Source: SXOA01 sp046153945
Lineage (GTDB): Bacteria; Planctomycetota; Planctomycetia; Pirellulales; Pirellulaceae
Direction: 5' to 3'
Length of the DNA stretch: 64,000 nt
NCBI GenBank assembly: GCA_046153945.1
Contig: JBJXFF010000012.1
Span: 62,001 to 126,000, forward strand
Part shown: in pieces, positions 1 through 9,243 of the stretch
Numbering within the stretch: position 1 is the first letter of the stretch
Layout of the letters: every line of letters begins with the position of its first letter
Program-made: the position numbers and the translations under genes
Notes under the pieces: generated by a model
Told to the model about the DNA's origin: nothing
Seen by the model: only the letters and a program-made list of their open reading frames with translations
Databases searched by the model: none

Positions 1-1366
<1,366 letters not shown>

Positions 1367-1386
1367 GGGAGAGATCCTCGGGAAAG

Positions 1387-1460
1387 GGTTCAAGGTTTGA
1401 AGTTCATGGTTCAAGGTCGGCATAAAGTACTGAGTACTTCGTACTCTGCACTCCGTGCTG
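1387..1460. repeat. Degenerate heptanucleotide array
   Basis: The spacer can be cut into successive 7-mers: GGTTCAA, GGTTTGA, AGTTCAT, GGTTCAA, GGTCGGC, four linker bases, then AGTACTG, AGTACTT, CGTACTC, TGCACTC, CGTGCTG. The units diverge but the 7-base register holds. It sits between the divergent starts of the oxidoreductase and the zinc-ribbon protein. Other arrays of period 7 occur elsewhere in the window. Confidence 0.6.
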
Positions 1461-1562
1461 TCCGCTGCGGGCCAACAGACTGTTTTACCATGCGGACTGG
1501 GGCGGGAAAACTATTGGGCAGATTTGCCGTTAGAATACGCGCTTACTCTCCGAGGCCGGCTC

Positions 1563-1961
1563 ATGCGTTGCACTCCCAAGCAGCACCGATATTGGACGCG
1601 CGTATTAGGGCGTGGAATCGCTTTCGGGACATTTTTCTCGCTGTTGATAGCGATGGGCCTGCTCATCAACCGGGAGTACCTCCACCGACAGCACTGGCCA
1701 ATTGCCGCTATGTTGGTGATGTCAATGTTGCTCTGCGCGTGGGTATTTGGAAACTTGCTCAGTGAGATACTGCGACAGCTCACGTCAGCCCGTTGCAGCA
1801 TTTGCCACGGCCCCAGCCGGCTCATACCTTGCGAGGAAGGACTGCCGACACAGACACCCATGAAGTATCGATGCGAAAAGTGCGGGAAAGAAGAACTGCT
1901 CGAAGTCACCTATTACCAAGACGCTCCTTGGCGTCGTCCCAGGCGATGGCGGCGTCGCTGA
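1563..1961 (+). CDS. Small membrane protein with C-terminal zinc ribbon
   Basis: A 132-residue protein, taking the ATG at 1563 (MRCTPKQHRYW); an in-frame upstream start would run into the repeat array. Two hydrophobic helices are visible at about residues 17-34 and 43-62, followed by a soluble tail with two cysteine knuckles (CSICHG and CEKCGK), the pattern of a zinc ribbon, and a basic C-terminus (RRPRRWRRR). I do not recognise the family. It may be a membrane-anchored metal-binding or nucleic-acid-binding protein. It stands alone on this strand. Confidence 0.6.
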   Translation: MRCTPKQHRYWTRVLGRGIAFGTFFSLLIAMGLLINREYLHRQHWPIAAMLVMSMLLCAWVFGNLLSEILRQLTSARCSICHGPSRLIPCEEGLPTQTPMKYRCEKCGKEELLEVTYYQDAPWRRPRRWRRR

Positions 1962-2247
1962 TGAGTCAGCGAGGTCGGACACTTCAACCATTTAACTTTC
2001 GCGGTAATAGACTATGAAGAGACTTCTCCCTACCAAGAGCTACGTTCGCTGCCCGCTGCCGGGGTAGACCGCTCGCTCCTCGTGCGGACAAGCCTCACTC
2101 TCGCTCCTGACGGATTTTTTCGCTTTTTCGTCATCAGCCGCAAAAACATCTCTTGACCGGCCCAAGGCATTCCGATAATTCACGATAACGCGCTTGCCCC
2201 GGGGTTTTGCCGCGGTTGTTCCTGTCCTTGTCGCAAGGAGGTGACCG

Positions 2248-2760
2248 ATGGCTACCCTTGTTTCTACGATCGGCCTTTTGGCTTGCCTTTGCGGTTCTCC
2301 CCCGCGAGAGGATGTGGCGAGCGAACAGGTGGACCTCGTCGAGGTCAACCACTTCTACGACGACCAAGGCCGGCATGTCTTCGACCAGGTCATTTTTTAT
2401 GACTGGGCTGAAGGACACAGCCGGCACATGGTGCGGGCCTGGCGGCTGGTGAAGAACCCCGCCCAACTGCCGCAGCGGAACTGGAAGGACGGCAGCTATA
2501 CCGCTCTATGGCACGACAACGAAGTGCTGCGGAAGGTGCAGGCCAAGTCGATGCGGGAATCCTGGACGCAGTACGACCCCGAACTCGTGGAGCGGGAGTA
2601 CCTTCCCAAGGAAAAACGCAAAGAGTTGCAGGTAGCCAAAACCGTTAGGAAGACGGAAACTCCGGCGACGCCGGTGGTCGCGACAGCGAGCAACTCCGCT
2701 CCGCCGAGTCCCAGAGTGGCGGGACAGACGGGGGGTTCAACGAGCACCCGACTGAGATAG
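2248..2760 (+). CDS. Conserved planctomycete hypothetical protein
   Basis: A 170-residue protein preceded by an almost perfect Shine-Dalgarno (AAGGAGGTGA, 5 nt before the ATG), the strongest ribosome site I noticed in the window. The N-terminus is short and hydrophobic with cysteines (LLACLCG) and could be a lipoprotein-type signal. The middle (VNHFYDDQGRHVFDQVIFYDW) looks like a compact beta domain, and the C-terminal 50 residues are rich in Thr, Pro and Ala and probably disordered. Function unknown. The stop is only two bases from the glmS stop on the other strand. Confidence 0.75.
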   Translation: MATLVSTIGLLACLCGSPPREDVASEQVDLVEVNHFYDDQGRHVFDQVIFYDWAEGHSRHMVRAWRLVKNPAQLPQRNWKDGSYTALWHDNEVLRKVQAKSMRESWTQYDPELVEREYLPKEKRKELQVAKTVRKTETPATPVVATASNSAPPSPRVAGQTGGSTSTRLR

Positions 2761-2762
2761 CT

Positions 2763-4637
2763 CTACTCCACCGTCACGCTCTTCGCCAAGTTCCGCGGCT
2801 TGTCCACGTCGCAGCCGCGGAGGAGGGCGATGTGGTAGGAAAGGAGTTGCAGCGGGATGATGTTGACGAGCGGTGAAAGAAATTCCTCGACATTTGGGAC
2901 ATAGATGACGTCGTCCGCCAGCCGGGCGGTCTCTTTGTCCCCCTCGGCAGTGATGGCGATGACGGGGCCGCCGCGGGCTTTGATTTCTTCCAGATTAGAC
3001 ATCACTTTGTCGAACACCGGCCCCTGCGGCATGATGAAGACGCTGGGAGTTGATTCATCCACAAGTGCGATGGGGCCGTGCTTCATTTCGGCAGCGGGGT
3101 AGCCCTCCGCGTGAATGTAGCTGATTTCCTTGAGCTTGAGCGCTCCTTCCAGAGCCGTTGGAAAGTTGTATTGGCGGCCAAGATAAAGGAAGGTCGAAGC
3201 ATGAGCGTATTTGGCGGCGATACGGCGAATGTCGCCGCTCCCCTCGAGCGTCTGCCTGACAAGGTCCGGCACACCGCGAAGCTGCGCGATGACCCGCCGG
3301 CCGGCTTCGTAGCTCATGTGCCGCATGCGGCCAAAATACAGGCCCAGCATGGCGAGCGTAGTGACTTGCGATGTGTACGCTTTCGTCGAAGCGACGCCGA
3401 TTTCCGGTCCGGCATGCAAATAGATGCCGCCGTTGGCTTCCTGGGCAATGGTGCTGCCGACGACGTTGCAAATCGATAGGGCTGGATGCCCTTTCCGCTT
3501 CATCTCCCGCAGCGCGGCCAGCGTATCGGCTGTTTCGCCGCTTTGGGTGATGGCGAAGAGAAGCGTTCCTTGATCGAGTGGCGGATTGCGGTATCGCAGC
3601 TCGCTGGCGTATTCCACTTCGACCGGAATTCGAGCCAATTCCTCAATGAGGTATTCGCCCACGAGCGCTGCATGCCAACTTGTGCCGCAGGCCGTGAGGA
3701 TGATGCGATTGACCCTTCGCAATTCCTGCGGCGTCAGGTTGAGTCCGCCGAAAACCGCGGAGCCATCTTCGTCGCAAAGGCGGCCTCGCAGCGCCGCCGC
3801 AATGGATTCAGGCTGTTCGTGGATTTCCTTGAGCATGTAGTGGGGAAAGCCGCCGAGTTGTACTTCGCTTGCATCGACGGCGAGGTCCTTTACATCGTGC
3901 TCAATTCTTCCTTGATCACGATGTTCGATCTGCAAAGTATCTGCGGTCACAATCGCGATTTGATGATCGGCGAGGTAGACAATTTTGTCCGTGCGACCGG
4001 CCAGCGGCGAGGCATCGCTGGCGATGAAGTGTTCCCCTTTGCCGACTCCCACGACCAGCGGACTGCCGAGGCGAGCCGCGACGGTGACGCCGGGGTAATC
4101 CCGAAAGAGCATCACCAGGCCGTAGGTGCCGCGAAGCTGGCTCAGCGCCTTCGTCACGGCAGCCAGCAGAATTGCATGCGGCTCATTGGCGGGAAATTCT
4201 TCGCGGCGACCTTCAGCCTCTTCCAGCGAACTGGCGACGAGATGCGCGACCGCTTCGGTGTCGGTGGAGCTTGTAAATACGTAGCCTTCCGCTTGCAGCT
4301 TCTGCTTAAGGCCCTGGTAGTTTTCAATCACTCCGTTGTGCGCCAGCGCGACAACTCCGTTGCCGCCGAGATGCGGATGGGCATTTGCTTCGGAAGGAAT
4401 GCCATGTGTGGCCCAGCGCGTGTGACCGATACCGATGGCTCCCGGCGTTGGTGTAGCGGCCAGCTTTGCCGCGAGTGCGTCGATGCGGCCGACCGCTTTG
4501 GCAAGATGGAATTCACCGTCGCCGGTCCGGGTGGCGATGCCTGCGCTGTCATAGCCCCGATATTCCAGGCGCCGCAGACCTTCCACCAGAAAATCCGCTG
4601 CCTGTTTTTTGCCGACGTAGCCGACGATGCCGCACAT
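2763..4637 (-). CDS. glmS: Glutamine--fructose-6-phosphate aminotransferase (isomerizing)
   Basis: GlmS converts fructose-6-phosphate and glutamine to glucosamine-6-phosphate, the entry to amino-sugar synthesis, in the cytoplasm. The start is taken at 4637 because processing of Met must expose the catalytic Cys (MCGIVGYVGKK); an upstream in-frame extension of 23 residues is unlikely. At 624 aa it is close to the usual length of about 610. The N-terminal glutaminase domain (RWATHG, HNGVIENY) is followed by two SIS sugar-isomerase domains (TACGTSWHAA, SQSGETADT) and the conserved tail KPRNLAKSVTVE. It is tail to tail with the preceding gene. Confidence 0.97.
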   Translation of the reverse strand: MCGIVGYVGKKQAADFLVEGLRRLEYRGYDSAGIATRTGDGEFHLAKAVGRIDALAAKLAATPTPGAIGIGHTRWATHGIPSEANAHPHLGGNGVVALAHNGVIENYQGLKQKLQAEGYVFTSSTDTEAVAHLVASSLEEAEGRREEFPANEPHAILLAAVTKALSQLRGTYGLVMLFRDYPGVTVAARLGSPLVVGVGKGEHFIASDASPLAGRTDKIVYLADHQIAIVTADTLQIEHRDQGRIEHDVKDLAVDASEVQLGGFPHYMLKEIHEQPESIAAALRGRLCDEDGSAVFGGLNLTPQELRRVNRIILTACGTSWHAALVGEYLIEELARIPVEVEYASELRYRNPPLDQGTLLFAITQSGETADTLAALREMKRKGHPALSICNVVGSTIAQEANGGIYLHAGPEIGVASTKAYTSQVTTLAMLGLYFGRMRHMSYEAGRRVIAQLRGVPDLVRQTLEGSGDIRRIAAKYAHASTFLYLGRQYNFPTALEGALKLKEISYIHAEGYPAAEMKHGPIALVDESTPSVFIMPQGPVFDKVMSNLEEIKARGGPVIAITAEGDKETARLADDVIYVPNVEEFLSPLVNIIPLQLLSYHIALLRGCDVDKPRNLAKSVTVE

Positions 4638-4780
4638 GATAATGGGTCCTGCAATTGAAGTCTCGGCGAGCAGAAGAACAGGCCCGCCGGCGCAAGGGTT
4701 TGACAAACATAGCTTGCAACGCGCTCCGCAGTCCGTTGCGGCGGATGGTAGCAGAAGTGCCGGTTATGACGAATTCAGAA

Positions 4781-5224
4781 CTAATCGGTTGCTAGCTTCA
4801 AGCCGCTAGACCACGCATAAATAGCGGCCTTAATCTCGTCTCGAACGGAGCGGAACTTGGCCAGTTCCTCTTCGCGACTGCCATGAAAATCGGCGGGGTC
4901 ATCAAACGGCCAGTAGAGCCGTTCCCAGTGGCCGGGGAAAACACGCGGGCAAGACTCATTCGCCCGGTCACATACGATGACCAGATATCCACCCGACAGC
5001 TTGCCCAGGAACTCTTTGACGTCTTTGGGGTGCTGCGCGGAAATATCAATTCCCACTTCTTGCATCACTTCGACCGCCAGGGGATGGACTTCCGGTTTCG
5101 GATCCGTCCCGGCGCTATGCACGTCGAACTGCTTTCCGGCGGCATGACGAAAGAACACCTCGGCCATCTGGCTGCGGCAAGAATTCCCCGTGCAGAGAAC
5201 CAGGATATTGAGACGTGAGGGCAT
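4781..5224 (-). CDS. arsC: Arsenate reductase, thioredoxin-coupled ArsC family
   Basis: A 147-residue protein of the low-molecular-weight phosphatase fold that reduces arsenate to arsenite. The P-loop CTGNSCRS supplies Cys11 and Cys16, and the redox pair continues with Cys85 and Cys92 (VIVCDRANESCP), matching the Cys10/82/89 relay of Staphylococcus ArsC. The start at 5224 (MPSRLNILVLC) places the P-loop at the usual position. It is distinct from the second arsC at 8021, which lies in the arsR operon; this copy is isolated on the minus strand downstream of a lipoprotein gene. Family assignment is firm; arsenate rather than protein phosphotyrosine as substrate is inferred from the three cysteines. 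Confidence 0.92.
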   Translation of the reverse strand: MPSRLNILVLCTGNSCRSQMAEVFFRHAAGKQFDVHSAGTDPKPEVHPLAVEVMQEVGIDISAQHPKDVKEFLGKLSGGYLVIVCDRANESCPRVFPGHWERLYWPFDDPADFHGSREEELAKFRSVRDEIKAAIYAWSSGLKLATD

Positions 5225-5313
5225 TTGCGGATTTGTCGAGTCTGTGATTGAAACCCTCTTCACCAGTGATTGCACCGGAAGCGGTCAGAGGCTTAATGAC
5301 TAAGAGTCTGAAT

Positions 5314-7425
5314 CTACTCGTCACTTCCTCCCACCTTGGCAGCGGCGGAAATGCCGTCGCTGCCAGTGGCTTTTGCGGTTTCTTCCTTGCCATAGGCGGC
5401 AATGATTTCCGCAAGCCGCTTGCGGGCTTTAATCTTCTCCAGGCCGTCGGGCAATTCCTTGGTCGATTGCGCGTACCAATAGGCGGCCCGCAACTTCAAC
5501 CCCTGCTCTTCCAGATCCGGCTTTTGTTCCGCCAGGTCCCAGTATTGGTTGGCAAGGTCAAAGATATCCTGCGGAGATTTGGAGGTCGTGAGATCCAGCT
5601 TCGCTAGAAAGCGTAGCTTGAGGTCGGTTGCCTTGGCAAGTTGCGGCAACCCCGATTCCCACCGGCCTTTGACGAGGCAGACATAGGTGCCGGCAATCTG
5701 ATTCGCCTGGGGATCGTTGGGATTGGCAACTAGTCGAGCCTCCGCCTTAGTGACATCGTCATAGGCCTTTTTGGCGGCTTCTAGCCAGCTCTGAGTCCTG
5801 GCGACTTTGGCGAGCAACTCGGAGTCTCCCGCGCGTTTGGCTGCCCCTTTGCCAATCGCCAGCGCTTCCAAAGCCACGTCGTATTCATCTTCTTGCGTGG
5901 CCAGAGTCACAAGGAATTTGGCCTCGGTTGCCAACTCCTTACTTTTCGCCAATCCCTCCGGTGATTTTTGCACGAGTTTCAGGGTTTCAAGCCGCATGGC
6001 GGGTGCATCGATTTCAAAACGCTGTTCTAATTGTGCGAGTGTCTTCAGCGCCTCTGCCAAGTCGCCATTTTGGGCGGACAAATCGCGGGCGATCCGCAAT
6101 AGCTCGTAAGCGGCGGCATGATCCTCACCCGCTTCGCGGCTGCTGGCGGCGAGCTTTTGGGCGAGTTGCCGTCGGTCTTGGTCCGTCTTGGCTTGTTTGT
6201 AATCTTCGGCATACAGTTCCTTGAGCGTGGCGCGGGCGGAGGCCAATTCCGATTCGCTGGGAACGGCGAACTTTTTTGCGACCAAGGGTGCAAGCGGTTT
6301 GATGCCATTGGTGGTGGATTTCGATGCGGGTTCGTCGTCAGAAGAAAAGGGGACACCCTTACTTGGGACGGGCGTAGTGGCCGAACTCGAAGTCTTATTG
6401 TCCGCCGCAGTCGCCGTTGGCGATCCTCCCGCAACATTCGAGGGAGCGGGCGTCGCTGGCGGCGGCACGGGGATGGCCGTCGCATCTTGAATCGCATCTT
6501 TGATGAGTGGCGTGTCGTCGCCACTAATAGTAAAAAGTGCCTTGAGAGCCTGGTCATCCGTATTCGGCTTGATGCGACAAACGCGCCCATTTGCCAGGAC
6601 CGCAAAGAAACCATCGCCTCGAAGCGAGCCGAGTTTGGATCGCACGGACTCGCCCGGGGCCGATTGCACAACAAGGTCGTCCGGGCGCGTCCATTCGAGC
6701 GCCTGCGAATCGTCTACCTCCACTAGAATTAGCGTGTAATCAGGTCCATCTTCAAACACCCCGGAATTAAGGCGACGGCCGTTGCCAAACGCGGCTCTTT
6801 CACCGAGCGGCACGAGGTAGTTGGTCTTGAAGTCGCGACGCTCGGGGGATTGATATTCCGGGGGAATTTGCGCAAGGATCTGCTTGTTCGCAGTGCTGTC
6901 CCAGGGTTCAGCCTGACGGTACTGCTGAAACAAACTGTTGTAGCCAAGGAGCGGAAGGATCGCCACTCGCCAACTCATGGGTGGATCGATAGCCGCGCCT
7001 GGGACCTTTGTGACCGGATAGCCAGCGTAACCATCGGCATAGGCATTGAGGGCCCTCCCCAGTTTGGACAGGTTTTCCATCGTCTTCGCCCGTCGCTGTT
7101 CGAGCGTGGCAGTCGTGCCGAGCGCAGCCGAAGGTGTTGTGATGGGTGCCAGGGGGAATCGCTGGTTGGCGGACGCAGTGGGCAAATTGGTTGCCGACGG
7201 AGTCGTCGGTATCGACGTTTTTGGAAGGGACGCTCCTGCTCCTCCCCCGTTATCCGGCGACGCGCCACCCGCCAGCGCAGCGGCTTTGGCTTCTTTCTCC
7301 TTATTTGCGTCCCCCAGTGCCTTCGCTCGTTTGGCCATGACACTCGAAGCGGACTCTCCCCAGCAACCAGCCATGAATGAAAGAAGTGCGGCGGCTAGCA
7401 GGCCAATAATATAGGGCTTTCGCAT
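5314..7425 (-). CDS. Large lipoprotein with DUF1559-like domain and TPR-like helices
   Basis: A 703-residue protein. The first 21 residues form a lipoprotein signal with lipobox FMAGC. A low-complexity Ala/Pro/Thr linker follows. Residues from about 110 to 260 (NLSKLGRALNAYADGYAGYP, WRVAILPLLGYNSLFQQY) resemble the periplasmic part of DUF1559 proteins without their pilin-like N-terminus. A second Ser/Thr/Pro-rich linker leads to a helical region (from about 365) with TPR-like spacing (AYELLRIARDLSAQNGDLAEALKTLAQLE). It is probably anchored in a membrane and exposed to the periplasm. The function is unknown; the helical repeats suggest protein binding. Confidence 0.82.
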   Translation of the reverse strand: MRKPYIIGLLAAALLSFMAGCWGESASSVMAKRAKALGDANKEKEAKAAALAGGASPDNGGGAGASLPKTSIPTTPSATNLPTASANQRFPLAPITTPSAALGTTATLEQRRAKTMENLSKLGRALNAYADGYAGYPVTKVPGAAIDPPMSWRVAILPLLGYNSLFQQYRQAEPWDSTANKQILAQIPPEYQSPERRDFKTNYLVPLGERAAFGNGRRLNSGVFEDGPDYTLILVEVDDSQALEWTRPDDLVVQSAPGESVRSKLGSLRGDGFFAVLANGRVCRIKPNTDDQALKALFTISGDDTPLIKDAIQDATAIPVPPPATPAPSNVAGGSPTATAADNKTSSSATTPVPSKGVPFSSDDEPASKSTTNGIKPLAPLVAKKFAVPSESELASARATLKELYAEDYKQAKTDQDRRQLAQKLAASSREAGEDHAAAYELLRIARDLSAQNGDLAEALKTLAQLEQRFEIDAPAMRLETLKLVQKSPEGLAKSKELATEAKFLVTLATQEDEYDVALEALAIGKGAAKRAGDSELLAKVARTQSWLEAAKKAYDDVTKAEARLVANPNDPQANQIAGTYVCLVKGRWESGLPQLAKATDLKLRFLAKLDLTTSKSPQDIFDLANQYWDLAEQKPDLEEQGLKLRAAYWYAQSTKELPDGLEKIKARKRLAEIIAAYGKEETAKATGSDGISAAAKVGGSDE

Positions 7426-7587
7426 GGGTCACTCGCTCATAGGCGGTCCAAATGGGCAAATTCAATCGGTTCATTGTGGCAATGCCGACATGAAGGCTTC
7501 GTGAAGGCGGCATAAAGGAATGAGCAGGATCGTGGCCTTCGCTCCCCGCCAATTGCCGCATGGTCGCCTACGCCATCATTGACCAAA

Positions 7588-7603
7588 ATATCCTTTTGGA
7601 TAT
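7588..7603. promoter_or_regulatory. Perfect palindrome upstream of arsR
   Basis: ATATCCTTTTGGATAT: two 6-base arms around TTTT, located 20 bases before the arsR start and abutting the predicted ArsR operator. It may be a second binding site or part of the promoter; only the symmetry is seen. Confidence 0.4.
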
Positions 7604-7617
7604 ATTTGCCTAAGCGA
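7603..7617 (+). promoter_or_regulatory. Predicted ArsR operator, copy 1 (upstream of arsR)
   Basis: TATTTGCCTAAGCGA ends 5 bases before the arsR ATG. It matches the site at 7988-8002, read on the other strand, at 14 of 15 positions, and has the partial symmetry TTyGC-CTAA-GCGAm. Position over the start and recurrence before arsC suggest ArsR binding and autorepression. Confidence 0.6.
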
Positions 7618-7622
7618 ATATC

Positions 7623-7967
7623 ATGAAAACGGATACGCTGAAACCCGACCAAGTATTCCGAGCTTTGTCCGACAAAACTAGGCTCCGAATTCTCAATCTG
7701 CTACTCACAGGTGAACTGTGCGTGTGTGAGATCGTCTCTGTGTTGGGGGTTCCTCAGCCAACCGCTTCTCGTCACCTGGCCTATTTGCGAAAGGCCGGCC
7801 TCGTAGTGGGCCGAAAGGATGGCGTTTGGTGCTACTACCAACTTGTCCCCGCTTGTAACGACTTCGAGGCGGCACTGAGGAATTGTATTGAATGTTGTGC
7901 GGCGTTGCCGCGACTTTCCAAGGATGTCGACCAACTCAAGGAGAATCGCACCAACTGCTGCAAGTAA
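7623..7967 (+). CDS. arsR: ArsR-family metalloregulatory repressor
   Basis: A 114-residue winged-helix repressor expected to leave DNA when As(III) or Sb(III) binds. The metal site of the alpha-3 type is visible as ELCVCEI (Cys33, Cys35), immediately followed by the recognition helix (VPQPTASRHLAYLRKAGLV) and the wing (GRKDGVWCYYQL). More cysteines cluster at the C-terminus (CIECCAAL, NCCK), as in arsenic-sensing variants with extra thiolate ligands. The first gene of the operon arsR-arsC-DUF6428. The ATG lies immediately after the operator with little room for a ribosome site, so the transcript may be nearly leaderless (inference). Confidence 0.93.
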   Translation: MKTDTLKPDQVFRALSDKTRLRILNLLLTGELCVCEIVSVLGVPQPTASRHLAYLRKAGLVVGRKDGVWCYYQLVPACNDFEAALRNCIECCAALPRLSKDVDQLKENRTNCCK

Positions 7968-7987
7968 TCTCGTCGTAATTCAGAAAG

Positions 7988-8002
7988 TCGCTTAGGCGAA
8001 TA
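7988..8002 (-). promoter_or_regulatory. Predicted ArsR operator, copy 2 (upstream of arsC)
   Basis: On the minus strand the site reads TATTCGCCTAAGCGA, differing at one base from the copy before arsR. It lies in the 53-base gap between arsR and arsC, so arsC may have its own ArsR-controlled promoter. The inverted orientation is tolerated because the core is near-symmetrical. Confidence 0.6.
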
Positions 8003-8020
8003 CTACCTTCAGACCCAGCC

Positions 8021-8455
8021 ATGAAAGACCAACCAAACATTCTTGTCCTTTGCACGGGAAATTCCTGTCGCAGTCAGATCGCCGAAGGCTATTTGAAGCA
8101 CTTCGCCGGCGACCGGTTCAATGTCCATAGCGCTGGAACCGAGCCTAAGGATGAAGTCCATCCGTTGGCCGTGAAAGTCATGGCCGAAGATGGGATCGAC
8201 ATCTCGCGGCAACACCCCAAGCATCTGAAGGAGTTTTTGGGGCAGATGCCCGTTCGCTATTTGGTCATCGTCTGCGGAGGGGCAAATGAGAATTGTCCTC
8301 GCATCTGGCCGGGAATGTTGGAACGCCTTTATTGGCCTTTTGACGACCCCGCAGCGTTTGCAGGAACCCCCGACGAAGTCTTCAGCGAGTTTCGCCGTGT
8401 ACGAAACGAAATCAAACAGGAAATCCTTACTTGGATAGAAGAGAGTGCAAAATGA
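8021..8455 (+). CDS. arsC: Arsenate reductase ArsC (second copy, in ars operon)
   Basis: A 144-residue thioredoxin-type arsenate reductase. The P-loop CTGNSCRS (Cys11, Cys16) and the later pair Cys85/Cys92 (VIVCGGANENCP) keep the full redox relay. The motif has Gly where the other copy at 4781 has Asp-Arg (CDRANES against CGGANEN), so the two are diverged paralogues. The C-terminal WPFDDPA loop is typical of the family. Its stop overlaps the start of the DUF6428 gene (ATGA), which indicates translational coupling. An ArsR operator precedes it. Confidence 0.94.
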   Translation: MKDQPNILVLCTGNSCRSQIAEGYLKHFAGDRFNVHSAGTEPKDEVHPLAVKVMAEDGIDISRQHPKHLKEFLGQMPVRYLVIVCGGANENCPRIWPGMLERLYWPFDDPAAFAGTPDEVFSEFRRVRNEIKQEILTWIEESAK

Positions 8456-8892
8456 TCGTGAATCAGCTCCTCCGATTGCTGGAAACCAACAGCGAAGCGT
8501 CTCTGCATCTGATGTTGCCGTCAGGCGAGTTCGTTCCCAACCATTTCCATATCACGGAAGTGGGAAGAGTGCAGAAGACATTCATTGATTGTGGAGGCAC
8601 TCGCCGTGAGGCGGTCTCTTGCTTGCTTCAGGCGTGGACCGCTCATGACCTGGAACACCGACTGACAGCGAGAAAACTGTCCAAGATATTGACTCTGGCA
8701 GAGACGGTGCTCGGGTCATACGATTTGCCGGTAGAAGTTGAGTATGGGGCTGATGTGGCATCCCAGTATGTCGTTGCGGACGTCGAGGCTACTCCGCGCG
8801 GGTTGCTGTTTGTGCTGGCCGGCAAACAAACTCAGTGCCTTGCCTCCGACAAGTGCGGCATCGGCACTTGCAACACCAGCGGCTGTTGTTAG
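8452..8892 (+). CDS. DUF6428 family protein of the arsenic operon
   Basis: A 146-residue protein started at the ATG that overlaps the arsC stop. The conserved block (LPSGEFVPNHFHITEVGRV, FIDCGGTRREAVSCLLQAW) fits DUF6428, small proteins found next to arsR and arsC in Bacteroidota and Planctomycetota. The C-terminus is cysteine-rich (CLASDKCGIGTCNTSGCC) and could bind arsenite or another soft metal; this is inference from composition. Biochemical function is unknown. Coupled translation with arsC suggests a role in the same detoxification step. Confidence 0.85.
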   Translation: MIVNQLLRLLETNSEASLHLMLPSGEFVPNHFHITEVGRVQKTFIDCGGTRREAVSCLLQAWTAHDLEHRLTARKLSKILTLAETVLGSYDLPVEVEYGADVASQYVVADVEATPRGLLFVLAGKQTQCLASDKCGIGTCNTSGCC

Positions 8893-9243
8893 AGAGGGTC
8901 GCAAGGAATCAGCCCCGGCGATGTGGGTGACTCAATCCACAACGCCGAACGAACCCGGGTCGAATCGCGACGGTCAGATTTCCGCCTGATTACGCACAGC
9001 CCCTCTCCCGGTCAGGCTTTGCTGCCGTTTAGGGATGCCCGTGGCTTTCCCGCGGTTTTCCAGCTCCTGAACCGATTCTTGGGCCGCAATTCTTGGCGCT
9101 TCACACGACCTTCATCTAGCCAGCGCTAATTCTTCACGAAGTTCTCCCGGAACTTTCACGGGCCGCTAGCGGCGGCTTCATTGGCATCGCGACATTTAGA
9201 AGGCAACAGAACACAGAAGCGACCTCATGCAAGGAAGAACCCA
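8893..9243. other. Intergenic region without recognised gene
   Basis: No convincing short frame on either strand. A GC-rich palindrome (CCGCTAGCGG near 9163-9172) and a modest ribosome site (AGGAAG) before the next ATG are the only structures noticed. It probably holds the promoter of the pseudopilin genes. Confidence 0.5.
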
